This document shows positions 34,734 to 44,470 of a DNA stretch of 64,000 nt, one piece after another. A program made the position numbers and the translations under genes. Source of the stretch: Shewanella sp. 1CM18E (lineage in GTDB: Bacteria; Pseudomonadota; Gammaproteobacteria; Enterobacterales; Shewanellaceae); contig NZ_JALNTW010000002.1 of NCBI RefSeq assembly GCF_023161665.1, forward strand, positions 124,001-188,000. Reading direction: 5' to 3'. Each line of letters opens with the position of its first letter. Within the stretch, counting starts at the first letter, position 1. The notes below the pieces were generated by a model that was not told the DNA's origin, ran no database searches, and worked only from the letters and a program-made list of their open reading frames with translations.

Positions 34734-37700
34734 TTATACTAACTCTTTCAGTAAGCCGACTGCTTCTGCTTGTTGGCGATCATTACCGTCTAGCTCAACT
34801 TCTTTGAGTAGTGCTCGAGCGCTGTCATTATCATCAATTTCAATATAAGCACGGGCCAAGTCTAACTTAGCGTTAACAGAGTTCTCTTCATCATCAACAT
34901 CGACCATTGAAGAGTTCCCCATCAACGAGTTGAGCTCCCCCATATCAACATCAAACTGTTTATAAAGATCAGTTTCACCATTGTCTTCATCGGCTTCACT
35001 TAACAGCATATCAATATCGATAAAGCCATTATCGCGTTGGAAATTACTTAAATCTTGCTGCTCTGTCGCTTCATCATTTGGCTTATGCTCAACATACTCT
35101 TCGGCATCGAGCGCGGCTAATGCTTCATCAACCGTCATTTTACTATCGCTGTCGAGCGTAAAGGTGTCATCAGACAAGTCGAGTGAATTATCTTCAACAT
35201 CACCGGCTTGAGCTAAATTACTCAACAATTCTTCATCTGTTAACTCTGTTGCCGCTGCAATATCAAAGTCTGAGTTTAACGCTTCAAGATTATTGTCTTT
35301 TTCGTTGAAACTATTGTCGTTATCAAGGTCGACTTCATTATCAGCTGGTGTAGGCTGAGGCGCAGAAATTGATTCCCAATCAAGCGAATTATCCGTGGTT
35401 TGATTATCTGCTTTTAAATCGTCAAAGAAACCCGATTCTTTTTCGCTAACTTGTGGCACTTCAGTCGACTCAAGCTCAGTTTTAGGCGCTAAAAACGCAT
35501 CTATGTCGGCTTGTTTTGCAACCTTAGCTTGCTCTTGCTGCGCTGCAGCCTCTTGTAGCTCTCGAGTTAAAAAATCTTGTTCGCTCTCTGAACCGAGCTT
35601 ATCTGAGTCAACGGTCTCGCTATCTTGATCTGCGCGACTGAAGTTAATGTTATCGAACTCTATGCTTCCTACATCACTGCTCAAATCTGATTCACTTGAT
35701 TCGGCAGTAAAGCTCTGGGTTTCAGTTTCTGCCTCAAGCTCAGGTTCTAGCTCTGTTACAGGCTCAAGAGTATTTGCCGTTGTTGCAAGCTCTAGATCAT
35801 CGATTTCATTAGGATCAAACTTTGTTGTTTCTTCTGCGCTGTCGGTATTGTCTATACCGCCAGTAATCTCAGGGCTTTCAGAGCCGCTTGGCATATCAAA
35901 CTCTGCCAACAGCGCATCAATTTCACTGTCTAATTCACTATCAAGCTTTTGTTGCTCAGTGTTATCTTCATCTTCTAGCTCTGCTGCGATTTCAAAGCCT
36001 AACGCAAGCTCGGCAGCCATCTCATCAGATAACGAATCGATATCTTGTTGAGGTTCAGCATCATTCGAATCGTTTTCTAACGATGCTAATAATGCTTCTA
36101 ATTCGTCGTCATCAGTAACCGATGTAGTATCATTTATTTCAACAGCAGTATTATCACTAGTGACTGTATCTTGAGCTTCAGATTCATCAAAACCTGCAAA
36201 CAGCGCATCTAAATCATCATCAGTATTTACTGTATCATCGCGAGTAACAGCATCTTGTGCCTGAGCTTCAGGCTCATCAAAACCTGCAAGCAGCGCATCT
36301 AAATCATCATCAGTATTTACTGCATCAACGCGACTGACTGTATCTTTCGTCTGAGTTTCAGGCTCATCAAAACCTGCAAGCAGCGCATCTATATCGTCAT
36401 CATCAGTATTTACTGCATCATCGCGACTGACTGTATCTTTCGCCTGAGTTTCAGGCTCATCAAAACCTGCAAGCAGCGCATCTAAATCGTCATCATCAGT
36501 ATTTACTGTATCATCGCGAGTAACAGCATCTTGTGCCTGAGCTTCAGGCTCATCAAAACCTGCAAGCAGCGCATCTAAATCATCGTCATCAGTATTTACT
36601 GCATCATCGCGAGTAACGGTATCTTGCGCCTGAGTTTCAGGCTCATCAAAACCTGCAAGTAGTGCATCTAAATCGTCGTCATCAGTATTTACTGCATCAA
36701 CGCGAGTAACGGTATCTTGCGCCTGAGTTTCAGGCTCATCAAAACCTGCTAATAATGAATCTAAGTCATCGTCATCTTTACTAGTGTTAGTTTCAAATCC
36801 ATCAAGAGAGTCAGCTTGGTCTTGCTCTCCCATTGCTTCAGCCCACAAATCATCAAGAGACTGACCATCATCCTGACTATCTTCAACAACAATATCTTGC
36901 TCATCTGCAACAGCACCAACCGCTAGACCTACAGCACCGGCGGCAGCAATTTCTTTTAGCGGAAGATCATCAGCGCCACTGTCAGTGTCTAGGTGAACAG
37001 CCATATCATCAGCGTCATCAGTTTTTGATTCTGCATTATTAACTGGCTTATCATCAGACTTGCCGTTCTCGGCTTGTTGCTCTGCCGTTGAGTCTTTTGC
37101 TACTGGCTCCTTTTTACGACGTAAGAACAGCCAGAAGATCCCAATAACAATAATCGCTGGAAGCACCGCTCCTAGGACCAACAATAGTGGATTGTCCATT
37201 ATGGTGCGCCACAAATTACTTGTTGGCTCACTTTGTGGTTCTGTAGCCGCAGCTATTTGTTGTTGACTGACTTTAATTTCTTGCTCTAGTGCCGCAGTTT
37301 CAGCTTTTGCCTCTTGCAATGCTTGCTTTAACAGTGCGTTTTCTTGTTTGAGCTGACTGATTTCATCTTGAAACGCAGCAGTATCAGAAGAACCCACCAC
37401 GATTTCATCACTCGCTCGTGCCAGTTCGTCGGTAAGTTCTAAGTTTTTAGCTTGGATTGATTCAACTTGTGCAGTTAAGCTCTTAACCTCTTCAGATAGC
37501 TCAGCAATCAGCGGGTTAGACTTTGAACTTCCATTCGAGCTTACAGTATTTGTTGCAGGGACCACTTTAGCTGGCGTGCGAGGTTGAGCAACAACTGAAC
37601 TTGAAGACCATCTTTGATCATTGTTTTCTGCACGAGCTTTGGCATCAGCAGCAGGCATTTGTTGCATTACTGATTTACTCGGCACCAACAAAATCATACC

Positions 37701-38039
37701 GCGCTCTAAACTGTTGTAATTTTTGCTTGAAAAAGCGTGCGGGTTAGCATCAAAAAGTGCCGACATAACCTGATAAACAGTCACACTATTATCAGGCTTT
37801 ACAGCTTGAGCAATGCTCCAAAATGTATCCGCTGACGTTGTCGGACCATACTGGCGAACACCTTGAGGATCACTCTGATTTACTTGCGCATTTGTTTGAA
37901 TATTACTTTTTACTTGGCCGTCGGGCCCGGTAATTTTCAGTGGCTCAGCGGCCGTCGCAGAATGAATCGAAGGAGCAGCAATAGCCACTATTCCAGTAGC
38001 TATTAAGCCAACAAGATACGAAGTGCGAAAGTTCATCAA
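34734..38039 (-). CDS. hubP: FimV/HubP-type polar landmark protein with acidic tandem repeats
   Basis: FimV/HubP proteins mark the cell pole and recruit chromosome, flagellar and pilus proteins. The 1101-residue protein shows, in order: a signal peptide (to about residue 31), a LysM-like region (SADTFWSIAQAVKPDNSVTV, about 68-120), a coiled coil (about 180-265), a single membrane helix (about 286-306, LLLVLGAVLPAIIVIGIFW), a very acidic cytoplasmic part, and the conserved C-terminal FimV/TPR domain (KLDLARAYIEIDDNDSARAL). Seven tandem units of about 31 residues, consensus DDDLDALLAGFDEPETQAQD, span about residues 420-622. Position between asd and truA matches other Shewanella. Confidence 0.93.
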   Translation of the reverse strand: MMNFRTSYLVGLIATGIVAIAAPSIHSATAAEPLKITGPDGQVKSNIQTNAQVNQSDPQGVRQYGPTTSADTFWSIAQAVKPDNSVTVYQVMSALFDANPHAFSSKNYNSLERGMILLVPSKSVMQQMPAADAKARAENNDQRWSSSSVVAQPRTPAKVVPATNTVSSNGSSKSNPLIAELSEEVKSLTAQVESIQAKNLELTDELARASDEIVVGSSDTAAFQDEISQLKQENALLKQALQEAKAETAALEQEIKVSQQQIAAATEPQSEPTSNLWRTIMDNPLLLVLGAVLPAIIVIGIFWLFLRRKKEPVAKDSTAEQQAENGKSDDKPVNNAESKTDDADDMAVHLDTDSGADDLPLKEIAAAGAVGLAVGAVADEQDIVVEDSQDDGQSLDDLWAEAMGEQDQADSLDGFETNTSKDDDDLDSLLAGFDEPETQAQDTVTRVDAVNTDDDDLDALLAGFDEPETQAQDTVTRDDAVNTDDDDLDALLAGFDEPEAQAQDAVTRDDTVNTDDDDLDALLAGFDEPETQAKDTVSRDDAVNTDDDDIDALLAGFDEPETQTKDTVSRVDAVNTDDDLDALLAGFDEPEAQAQDAVTRDDTVNTDDDLDALFAGFDESEAQDTVTSDNTAVEINDTTSVTDDDELEALLASLENDSNDAEPQQDIDSLSDEMAAELALGFEIAAELEDEDNTEQQKLDSELDSEIDALLAEFDMPSGSESPEITGGIDNTDSAEETTKFDPNEIDDLELATTANTLEPVTELEPELEAETETQSFTAESSESDLSSDVGSIEFDNINFSRADQDSETVDSDKLGSESEQDFLTRELQEAAAQQEQAKVAKQADIDAFLAPKTELESTEVPQVSEKESGFFDDLKADNQTTDNSLDWESISAPQPTPADNEVDLDNDNSFNEKDNNLEALNSDFDIAAATELTDEELLSNLAQAGDVEDNSLDLSDDTFTLDSDSKMTVDEALAALDAEEYVEHKPNDEATEQQDLSNFQRDNGFIDIDMLLSEADEDNGETDLYKQFDVDMGELNSLMGNSSMVDVDDEENSVNAKLDLARAYIEIDDNDSARALLKEVELDGNDRQQAEAVGLLKELV
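36175..36780 (-). repeat. Tandem 90/93-bp repeats inside hubP
   Basis: Seven units of 30-31 codons plus a degenerate eighth. On the plus strand each contains the near-identical block TTCAGGCTCATCAAAACCTG. Identity is high enough for slippage or recombination to change the copy number. Confidence 0.9.
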
Positions 38040-38160
38040 TCCTTCCCTTTAAAGCACGCTTGTGTCACCACCCTGGTGACGAGCTTTAGGCAATTGTATT
38101 TATTGAGATTACTATAAACTAGATTCCGATGCCCTGCTACTGTTCACATCTTTAAAACAT

Positions 38161-38187
38161 AAAAAGCCCGCGTTCTGCGGGCTTTTT
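38161..38187 (-). terminator. Terminator of asd
   Basis: AAAAAGCCCGC-gttct-GCGGGCTTTTT, a GC-rich stem with T-tracts on both strands, 30 bp after the asd stop codon. Confidence 0.92.
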
Positions 38188-38215
38188 CATCATTTACTTA
38201 TATTAAAAACAGCGA

Positions 38216-39232
38216 TTAATAATAATCTCTGATTAAAACCTCAGCAATTTGTACGCTGTTTAGTGCTGCACCTTTACGGATATTATCCGATACAACCCAA
38301 AGGTTTATGCCGTTTTCATGGGAGATATCTTTACGAATACGACCAACATACACAGGGTCGCTGCCTGCGCCTTCAGTCACTGCAGTTGGGTAATCTTCAT
38401 CACCTTCAAACAGTTCAACACCCGCTGCGCCGCGAAGTACAGACTTAACATCTTCAGCATCAACAGGTTGAAGTGTTTCTAAATGAATTGCTTCTGAGTG
38501 GCCATAAAATACAGGTACGCGCACCGCTGTTGGGTTAACAACGATATTGTCGTCACCAAAGATTTTTTGTGTTTCCCACACCATCTTCATCTCTTCTTTG
38601 GTGTAGCCGTTTTCCATAAATTTATCAATTTGTGGTAATACGTTAAACGCGATTTGCTTTGGATACGCTTTTGGCTCTACAGGTAAGCCCTGTAATAACT
38701 TAGCGCACTGACCAGCTAATTCTTCAATCGCTTGCTTACCAGAACCAGATACTGATTGATACGTCGCTACGTTAATACGCGAAATACCGTATGTATCGTA
38801 AATAGGCTTAAGTGCAACCAACATTTGGATGGTTGAACAATTTGGGTTGGCGATGATATTGCGGTTTCTAAAATCAGCAATCGCTTCTGGGTTCACTTCA
38901 GGGATCACCAAAGGTACGTCAATGTCGTATCTAAAGTGCGAAGTGTTATCAATAACAACACAACCATTTTCAGCGGCAATTGGTGCCCACTTTGCAGACA
39001 CATCGCCACCAGCAGAGAAGAAACCAATCTGAGCCTGTGACCAGTCAAAGGTGTCTACGTCTAAAATTTCGACCTGTTTACCGTGGAAGCTGACCGTATC
39101 ACCGGCACTGCGGCTGCTGGCCAATGGATATAAATTTGCAACCGGAAAGTTACGCTCTTCTAGGATCTCAATCATTGTTTGACCCACTGCGCCCGATGCA
39201 CCTAATACGACAACATTAAATTCCTGCGACAT
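38216..39232 (-). CDS. asd: Aspartate-semialdehyde dehydrogenase
   Basis: Asd reduces aspartyl phosphate to aspartate semialdehyde, feeding lysine, threonine, methionine and diaminopimelate synthesis. From the ATG at 39232 (338 residues) the protein has the NADP motif LGASGAVGQTM, the catalytic Cys132 in ANPNCSTIQ, and SVSGSGKQAIEEL. The intact Cys distinguishes it from the Usg paralogue, which lies in this position in E. coli but lacks activity. It starts two bases after the pdxB stop codon, so the two are coupled. Confidence 0.94.
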   Translation of the reverse strand: MSQEFNVVVLGASGAVGQTMIEILEERNFPVANLYPLASSRSAGDTVSFHGKQVEILDVDTFDWSQAQIGFFSAGGDVSAKWAPIAAENGCVVIDNTSHFRYDIDVPLVIPEVNPEAIADFRNRNIIANPNCSTIQMLVALKPIYDTYGISRINVATYQSVSGSGKQAIEELAGQCAKLLQGLPVEPKAYPKQIAFNVLPQIDKFMENGYTKEEMKMVWETQKIFGDDNIVVNPTAVRVPVFYGHSEAIHLETLQPVDAEDVKSVLRGAAGVELFEGDEDYPTAVTEGAGSDPVYVGRIRKDISHENGINLWVVSDNIRKGAALNSVQIAEVLIRDYY

Positions 39233-39234
39233 AA

Positions 39235-40365
39235 TTACAGCTCGACTCCTGAAAACCCTAAATTGGACAACCAATTTACATCAGTTTGCCCCGTATTGCC
39301 TACCTTTAATGCACTAAATTCACGGCGATGTGTGTGATTTTTTCTCATCTGATCAAACCCCAGAGGATTTAGGAACTGTTTTCTAAATAATTCATCATCA
39401 TCGCGCAGATCATAGACAAATCTAGCCAGCTGTAATAATGCTCTTTCATTGCTCATTTCAGCAACTGAAACCTGCTCACTCCACAGGCTAGGTAGTAAAC
39501 TGTCCATTTGTTTATCCGCCGCTATATTTAGCACTTTGGATAATTGCTGATAGAGCATGTAAGTACCGCGAGCTTTACCTTCGAGCGAGTAACCTGCAAT
39601 GTGCGGCGTACAAAATTCAATATAAGGTACAAGCTCTGCCATCGGATTAGGCTCACCTTCCCACACATCAAGTACAACTTTCACATCGTCCCGCTGTTGT
39701 TTGAATTTTATTAGCGCGCGGTTATCAATGACCTCACCACGACAGCAATTAAGTAACCAAGTATCTTGCTTTAAACTATTTAAACGCTGTTCATCAAACA
39801 AATACCAAGTCTTGTGCTCACCCTGTTTGGTTATAGGCACATGTAAACTAATGACATCGGATTGCGCAATCAGTGCGTCTAGGGTTACAAAATCACGCTC
39901 ATCACCGCTTTGCTCTAGTAACGGGTCACACAAAAGTACACTAATACCATATGCCTCAAGGCATTTAGCCACTGCAGTACCAGTATTGCCCGCCCCCACA
40001 ATTCCCACCACTTTACCTTGTAATGGGCTATCAAAACGCTGCGCTAACTCCAGCATCGCGATAAATGCAAACTCGCCCACAGCAGTCGCGTTGCAACCTG
40101 GCGCATTTGAAAAAGGAATATTACGGCTTGCGAGAAAATCTACATCAATATGGTCGGTGCCAATCGTTGCGCTACCTACAAACTTAAGCTTGGAATTAAG
40201 TGCTAATAACTCTGGATTCACCTGAGTGACTGAACGCACTAACAACACATCGGCATCTTGTACTTGCTCTGCAGTTAGCTCCCTACCGTTTACAGCTTCA
40301 ATGCTGCCGAGATCGGCAAATAACTGTTTTACATAAGGCATATTTTCATCGGCAAGAATTTTCAT
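39235..40365 (-). CDS. pdxB: Erythronate-4-phosphate dehydrogenase
   Basis: PdxB oxidises 4-phosphoerythronate in pyridoxal phosphate synthesis. The ATG at 40365 gives [20 protein letters not shown] and 376 residues. The D-2-hydroxyacid dehydrogenase NAD motif [32 protein letters not shown] and [17 protein letters not shown] (catalytic His) are present. The frame extends upstream to 40464 without support. It is the first gene of pdxB-asd. The upstream side is an inserted repeat and the arr locus; in relatives fabB would be near. Confidence 0.93.
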   Translation of the reverse strand: MKILADENMPYVKQLFADLGSIEAVNGRELTAEQVQDADVLLVRSVTQVNPELLALNSKLKFVGSATIGTDHIDVDFLASRNIPFSNAPGCNATAVGEFAFIAMLELAQRFDSPLQGKVVGIVGAGNTGTAVAKCLEAYGISVLLCDPLLEQSGDERDFVTLDALIAQSDVISLHVPITKQGEHKTWYLFDEQRLNSLKQDTWLLNCCRGEVIDNRALIKFKQQRDDVKVVLDVWEGEPNPMAELVPYIEFCTPHIAGYSLEGKARGTYMLYQQLSKVLNIAADKQMDSLLPSLWSEQVSVAEMSNERALLQLARFVYDLRDDDELFRKQFLNPLGFDQMRKNHTHRREFSALKVGNTGQTDVNWLSNLGFSGVEL

Positions 40366-40450
40366 TAGGGTGTCCAATAACAGCTCAAGTAAGTGTGTGG
40401 GCATTCTAACAAGAGGAACTATCCAATAGAAACAAAGGATTAAAATAAAA

Positions 40451-40829
40451 ACTGCTGATACCAATCAGTATAAACATTTAGTCGCTCAGCAAGAATTTAG
40501 CGGCTTTGAGACAAGGTCATTAAGTGCTCCTGCTTTAATGACATTCGCTGCATCTGACCTCCATGGAGGGAGGGAATGTCTTATGTATGTCCGGAACATT
40601 AAAGACCATGCAGCTCGCAACGAATGAAGAGCATAGTTATTCTGCGTTCAAGTTCGTTAACACGGTATCAAAGCCGCTAAAACTCGCCATTCTGGAGCGT
40701 TTTTGACTGCCTAATTCTGCGTTGAATAACTTCAAAAGGGAGCGACCATTCTTTCAGTTATTCGCCTTAAATTAGTTTGCCAACAACGCTCTAAGTAGAT
40801 CAAATTCTTATACTGAATGGTATTACATT
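40451..40829. mobile_element. MITE-like element with terminal inverted repeats, no ORF
   Basis: The left end GATACCAATCAGTATAAACA (40451) and the inverse complement of the right end, AATACCATTCAGTATAAGAA (from 40829), match over most of 20 bases and continue with ATTT. The enclosed 380 bp has no ORF of note. It holds palindromes, including CCTCCATGGAGG (40558-40569) and an outer pair GCTGCAT/ATGCAGC (40547-40614) that could be a diverged fifth copy of the three-way-junction element. Size, terminal repeats and lack of coding fit a non-autonomous element. From memory, similar ends recur in Shewanella genomes; copy number is not checked. Confidence 0.65.
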
Positions 40830-41156
40830 ACTAGTATGTAGTTTCTACTCAAATTCACTCTAGCAATTAGCCTGTTAAATATTGCTCATTTGCCAGCGCA
40901 AAATACATAACTGCGGGTCTTATCTTATCGCTCGATGAACAACCGTTTTTATTCAATGCTCAACAATTCTCTGTTCAGTTAAGCAGCGTATTTTGGTGAT
41001 CTCGCTCTAAATTAATTCAGACAACCAATAACAATAACCCAGAAATGTGACATTCCGCTGACAAAGGGACTACCAATCCCACTTGATTAAAAGTATATAT
41101 AATTAGGTATATATATGTAATTTTGCATATTTGATATTATTTAAAGGTGTGGGTTT
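40830..41156. other. Upstream region of arrA
   Basis: AT-rich, without a gene. It ends in two direct copies of GTATATATA-like sequence (about 41091-41117) before the arrA start. A weak CRP-like half site (AATGTGACATTC, about 41044) is present, but no full palindrome. Confidence 0.5.
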
Positions 41157-43715
41157 ATGAGCGAGAAAATCGATACACGCAGAAGAACGCTATTAAAAAC
41201 AACAGCTGCGACTACGGCTTTAGCAACAGTAGGCTGCAGTAACTCAATGACTCCTGTCATTGAAGGAATTGAGCACGAACTACCTAAGTCCGACAAGCTC
41301 ACTGGCACAGGCAAATGGGTGGCAACAACCTGCCAAGGCTGTACCTCCTGGTGTGCTAAACAAACCTACATTATTGAGGGGCGAGCGGTAAAAGTAAGAG
41401 GTAACGTAAACTCTCATGTCCATGGAGAGTCGAGCTGCCCAAGACAACACTTAAGTCTGCAACAGGTTTATGATCCCGACAGAGTTCGCAGCCCTTTAAT
41501 GCGTACCAACCCTAAAAAAGGCAAAGAACATGATCCTATGTTCAAGCCAATTTCTTGGGATGAAGCATTCGATCTGCTCGCCGATAAGATCATCGCATTG
41601 CGTAATGCCGGTGAAGCGCACCAATACGCATTACTTCGTGGCAGATATTCGCATATCAATGAGTTTATCTATAAACATCTGACGAATATGATTGGCTCGC
41701 CAAACAATATCTCTCACAGTTCTATTTGTGCTGAGGCGCATAAAATGGGGCCTTATTATCAGGATGGTAACTGGGGGTATAACCAATATGATATCGAGAA
41801 CACTAAGTTTATTTTATCTTTTGGTGCAGATCCCATCGCCAGTAATCGCCAAGTATCTTACTACTCTAAAACATGGGGCAGCGCGTTAGATAACGCCAAG
41901 GTTGTTGTGGTTGACCCGCGCCTATCTATTTCAGCGAGTAAAGCGCATAAATGGATCCCAATTGAACCGGCTCAAGATAGTGTACTTGCACTTGCTATCG
42001 CTCATGTCGCATTAGTTGAAGGCATTTGGCATAAACCGTTTGTTGGTGACTTTAAATCGGGTAACAACCTCTTTAAAGCGGGACAAACCGTTGACCCTGC
42101 ACTCTTTGACGAAAAGCACACTCACGGGCTTGTTGAGTGGTGGAATTTAACGCTAAAGGATTACACCCCAGAATGGGCAGAATCGATTAGCCAGATCCCA
42201 GCACAAACCATTGTCCAAATCGCAAAAGATATGGGCCAAGCAGCACCTGCAGTGCAAGTATGGACATCTCGCGGCGCGGTAATGCATACACGCGGCACTT
42301 ATACTTCATTGGCTTGCCATGCGCTAAACGGACTATTTGGCGGTATCGACAGTAAAGGTGGTGTGTTCCCCGCGAATAAAATAGACCTAAATAAAAAATT
42401 CCCAGACTCTAAGCCCTATCTTGATGACATTGCGGCTAAGGGCATTAAACAAGCTAAAATCGATCAACGTGGCACCTTAGCCTTTCCAGCATTAAAGAAA
42501 GGCAAACCGGGAGGCGGCGTCGTTACCAGCAACACAGCAAATGGCATGTTAAGTGGCGATCCATACAAAATTAAAGTGATGTTGGCTTACTTTAATAACT
42601 TTAACTTCTCCTCTCCTGAAGGCCAGCGATGGAATGATGCCTTGAGTGAAGTGGAGTTTATGGCTCATGTTACCACTAACATTTCTGAATTCAGCTGGTT
42701 TGCCGATATTATCTTGCCTGCAAATCATCACATGTTCGAAAAATGGGGCGTATTAGACTCAATTGGCAACAGTGTCCATCAAGTATCTGTGCAGCAACCG
42801 TCAATTGACCGCTTGTGGAATACTAAAGATGATGAGTCCGAAATCCCCTATCTACTGGCGAAAAAGCTGGCAGAGAAAGGCTTCGATAAGCCATGGCAAT
42901 ACATCAACGAGCAATTGCTGGATCCAGAAACTAAACAGCCTGCAAGCAATGAGTTAGATTTCGGTAAGTTACTCGTCAGATATGTCACCTCTCCGCTGTG
43001 GTTAAATGCTTCAGATAAATATGGCCCGCCAATGAAAGGCTGGGATGATTTTATCGACAAAGGTGTATGGAACAGTCATCCATACAAACTTGGGTCACGT
43101 TGGGGCAATTTTAAAACTGAAACTAAACAGTTTGAGTTTTATAGCAAAACCTTAGAAAAAGCCTTAACTAAGCATGCCAAAAATCACCACGTTAGCGTAG
43201 ATGATGTGATGCAAGCTTGTGAATATGATGCGAGAGGCCAAGTAGCGTTTGTGCCCCACTACGAAGCGCCATACCGATTTGGCGACGCTAAGCAATATCC
43301 GTTTTTACTCGTAGACCAAAAGTCGCGCCTAAATAAAGAAGGCCGCTCAGCGAATACGCCTTGGTATTACGAATTTAAAGATCTCGACCCAGGTGATATC
43401 ACCCAAGAAGACAGCGCCAAAATAAATCCAATCGATGCAGAGCTGCTCGGCATTAAAACTGGCGATAAAATTATGGTTACTAGCCCTGTAGGCCAACTCA
43501 CTTGTACCGCCGTGTTATGGGAAGGCGTTAGACCCGGCACCATTGCAAAATGCTTCGGTCAGGGCCATTGGGCTTACGGCCGCAACGCCAGCAAGATGTT
43601 TGGTAAAACCGCTAGAGGCGGCGCCAACAACGACATTATCGCCGACCGTTATGACCGCTTAAGCGGCGCGTCAGCGTTCTATGGACATATTCGAATTCAA
43701 ATAGCAAAGGTCTAA
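41157..43715 (+). CDS. arrA: Respiratory arsenate reductase, catalytic subunit ArrA
   Basis: ArrA is the periplasmic molybdopterin enzyme that reduces arsenate to arsenite in anaerobic respiration. The 852-residue protein has a Tat signal (RRRTLLK) and an N-terminal cluster motif Cys59-X2-Cys62-X3-Cys66-X27-Cys94, as I recall for ArrA. The Mo ligand is expected at Cys191 in SHSSICAEAHKMG. Arg163, His187, Lys196 and Tyr208 lie two positions before the residues I recall for the arsenate site of the ANA-3 enzyme. Length (854 in ANA-3, from memory), a 234-residue partner, no NrfD-like membrane subunit and an adjacent arsR gene all favour ArrA over thiosulfate or polysulfide reductase. Confidence 0.88.
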   Translation: MSEKIDTRRRTLLKTTAATTALATVGCSNSMTPVIEGIEHELPKSDKLTGTGKWVATTCQGCTSWCAKQTYIIEGRAVKVRGNVNSHVHGESSCPRQHLSLQQVYDPDRVRSPLMRTNPKKGKEHDPMFKPISWDEAFDLLADKIIALRNAGEAHQYALLRGRYSHINEFIYKHLTNMIGSPNNISHSSICAEAHKMGPYYQDGNWGYNQYDIENTKFILSFGADPIASNRQVSYYSKTWGSALDNAKVVVVDPRLSISASKAHKWIPIEPAQDSVLALAIAHVALVEGIWHKPFVGDFKSGNNLFKAGQTVDPALFDEKHTHGLVEWWNLTLKDYTPEWAESISQIPAQTIVQIAKDMGQAAPAVQVWTSRGAVMHTRGTYTSLACHALNGLFGGIDSKGGVFPANKIDLNKKFPDSKPYLDDIAAKGIKQAKIDQRGTLAFPALKKGKPGGGVVTSNTANGMLSGDPYKIKVMLAYFNNFNFSSPEGQRWNDALSEVEFMAHVTTNISEFSWFADIILPANHHMFEKWGVLDSIGNSVHQVSVQQPSIDRLWNTKDDESEIPYLLAKKLAEKGFDKPWQYINEQLLDPETKQPASNELDFGKLLVRYVTSPLWLNASDKYGPPMKGWDDFIDKGVWNSHPYKLGSRWGNFKTETKQFEFYSKTLEKALTKHAKNHHVSVDDVMQACEYDARGQVAFVPHYEAPYRFGDAKQYPFLLVDQKSRLNKEGRSANTPWYYEFKDLDPGDITQEDSAKINPIDAELLGIKTGDKIMVTSPVGQLTCTAVLWEGVRPGTIAKCFGQGHWAYGRNASKMFGKTARGGANNDIIADRYDRLSGASAFYGHIRIQIAKV

Positions 43716-43725
43716 GGGGAATATT

Positions 43726-44430
43726 ATGAGACTTGGAATGGTAATAGACCTACAAAAATGCGTTGGTTGTGGTGGCTGTGATTTAGCGTGTAAGACTGAA
43801 AATAACACGCCTGATGGAATAAAATGGTCAAACCATATCAATCAAACCGAAGGCCGTTTTCCTGATGTAAAGTACAGTTACATACCAACCCTTTGTAACC
43901 ACTGTAGCGATGCAGCTTGTGTGAAAGTATGCCCAACTGGTGCTATGTATAAAGATAAACGTGGCTTAACTTTACAAGATAACGACAAGTGTATTGGCTG
44001 TAGAAAGTGCATGCGCGCCTGCCCTTATGGCGTGATAAGCTACAACAAGCAGATCCCCCATCGCCAATGGCAAGACGATGAGGCATTAATCAGCAAAGGG
44101 ATGGCTTCGCCTTATGATGTATTAAAACAGGTAAAAACTAAAACCTTGCCTTACCTTAACCCAGAGCGTGGTGATACATATCCTAATACTCGCTCAAGAC
44201 GTACCACCGAAAAATGTACCTTGTGTGATCACCGCTTGGATCAAGGGCTGAAACCTGCATGTGTCTCAGCTTGTCCATCGGGTGCTAGAATATTTGGCGA
44301 TTTTGACGATCCAAACAGCGAAGCAGCAAGATTGATTAAAATGCACAAAACTCAACAGTTAAACTTAGACGCCAATACTCGCCCTAATGTTTACTACATC
44401 CGCAGCTTCAATGTTAAAACCCTTTACTAA
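43726..44430 (+). CDS. arrB: Respiratory arsenate reductase, iron-sulfur subunit ArrB
   Basis: ArrB passes electrons to ArrA. The 234-residue protein carries four cysteine groups for [4Fe-4S] clusters: CVGCGGCDLACKTEN, CNHCSDAACVKVCPTG, CIGCRKCMRACPYG and CTLCDHRLDQGLKPACVSAC. It has no signal peptide, so it should be exported with ArrA on the Tat route. It starts 10 bp after arrA with a GGGGA ribosome site. No membrane anchor gene follows, which fits the Shewanella system where the tetraheme CymA delivers electrons (known in the genus; cymA is not in this window). Confidence 0.88.
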   Translation: MRLGMVIDLQKCVGCGGCDLACKTENNTPDGIKWSNHINQTEGRFPDVKYSYIPTLCNHCSDAACVKVCPTGAMYKDKRGLTLQDNDKCIGCRKCMRACPYGVISYNKQIPHRQWQDDEALISKGMASPYDVLKQVKTKTLPYLNPERGDTYPNTRSRRTTEKCTLCDHRLDQGLKPACVSACPSGARIFGDFDDPNSEAARLIKMHKTQQLNLDANTRPNVYYIRSFNVKTLY

Positions 44431-44443
44431 CATTGAATGAATC

Positions 44444-44470
44444 AAGGAGCTGAAGCATTCAGCTCCTTAT
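44444..44470. terminator. Bidirectional terminator between arrB and arsR
   Basis: AAGGAGCTGAA-gca-TTCAGCTCCTT, 11 perfect pairs, then ATTTT on the plus strand. The arsR stop codon (44467-44469) lies in the end of the stem. Confidence 0.85.

Noticed and set aside
35647..36118. Ser-rich antisense frames within hubP
   Set aside because: Shadows of the acidic Asp/Glu-rich coding sequence on the other strand.
36175..36780. Regular repeats suggesting a CRISPR array
   Set aside because: Units are tandem and in frame without unique spacers; they encode protein repeats of HubP.
41030..41156. Possible FNR or CRP site upstream of arrA
   Set aside because: TTGAT and TGTGA half sites occur, but no second half at the proper spacing.
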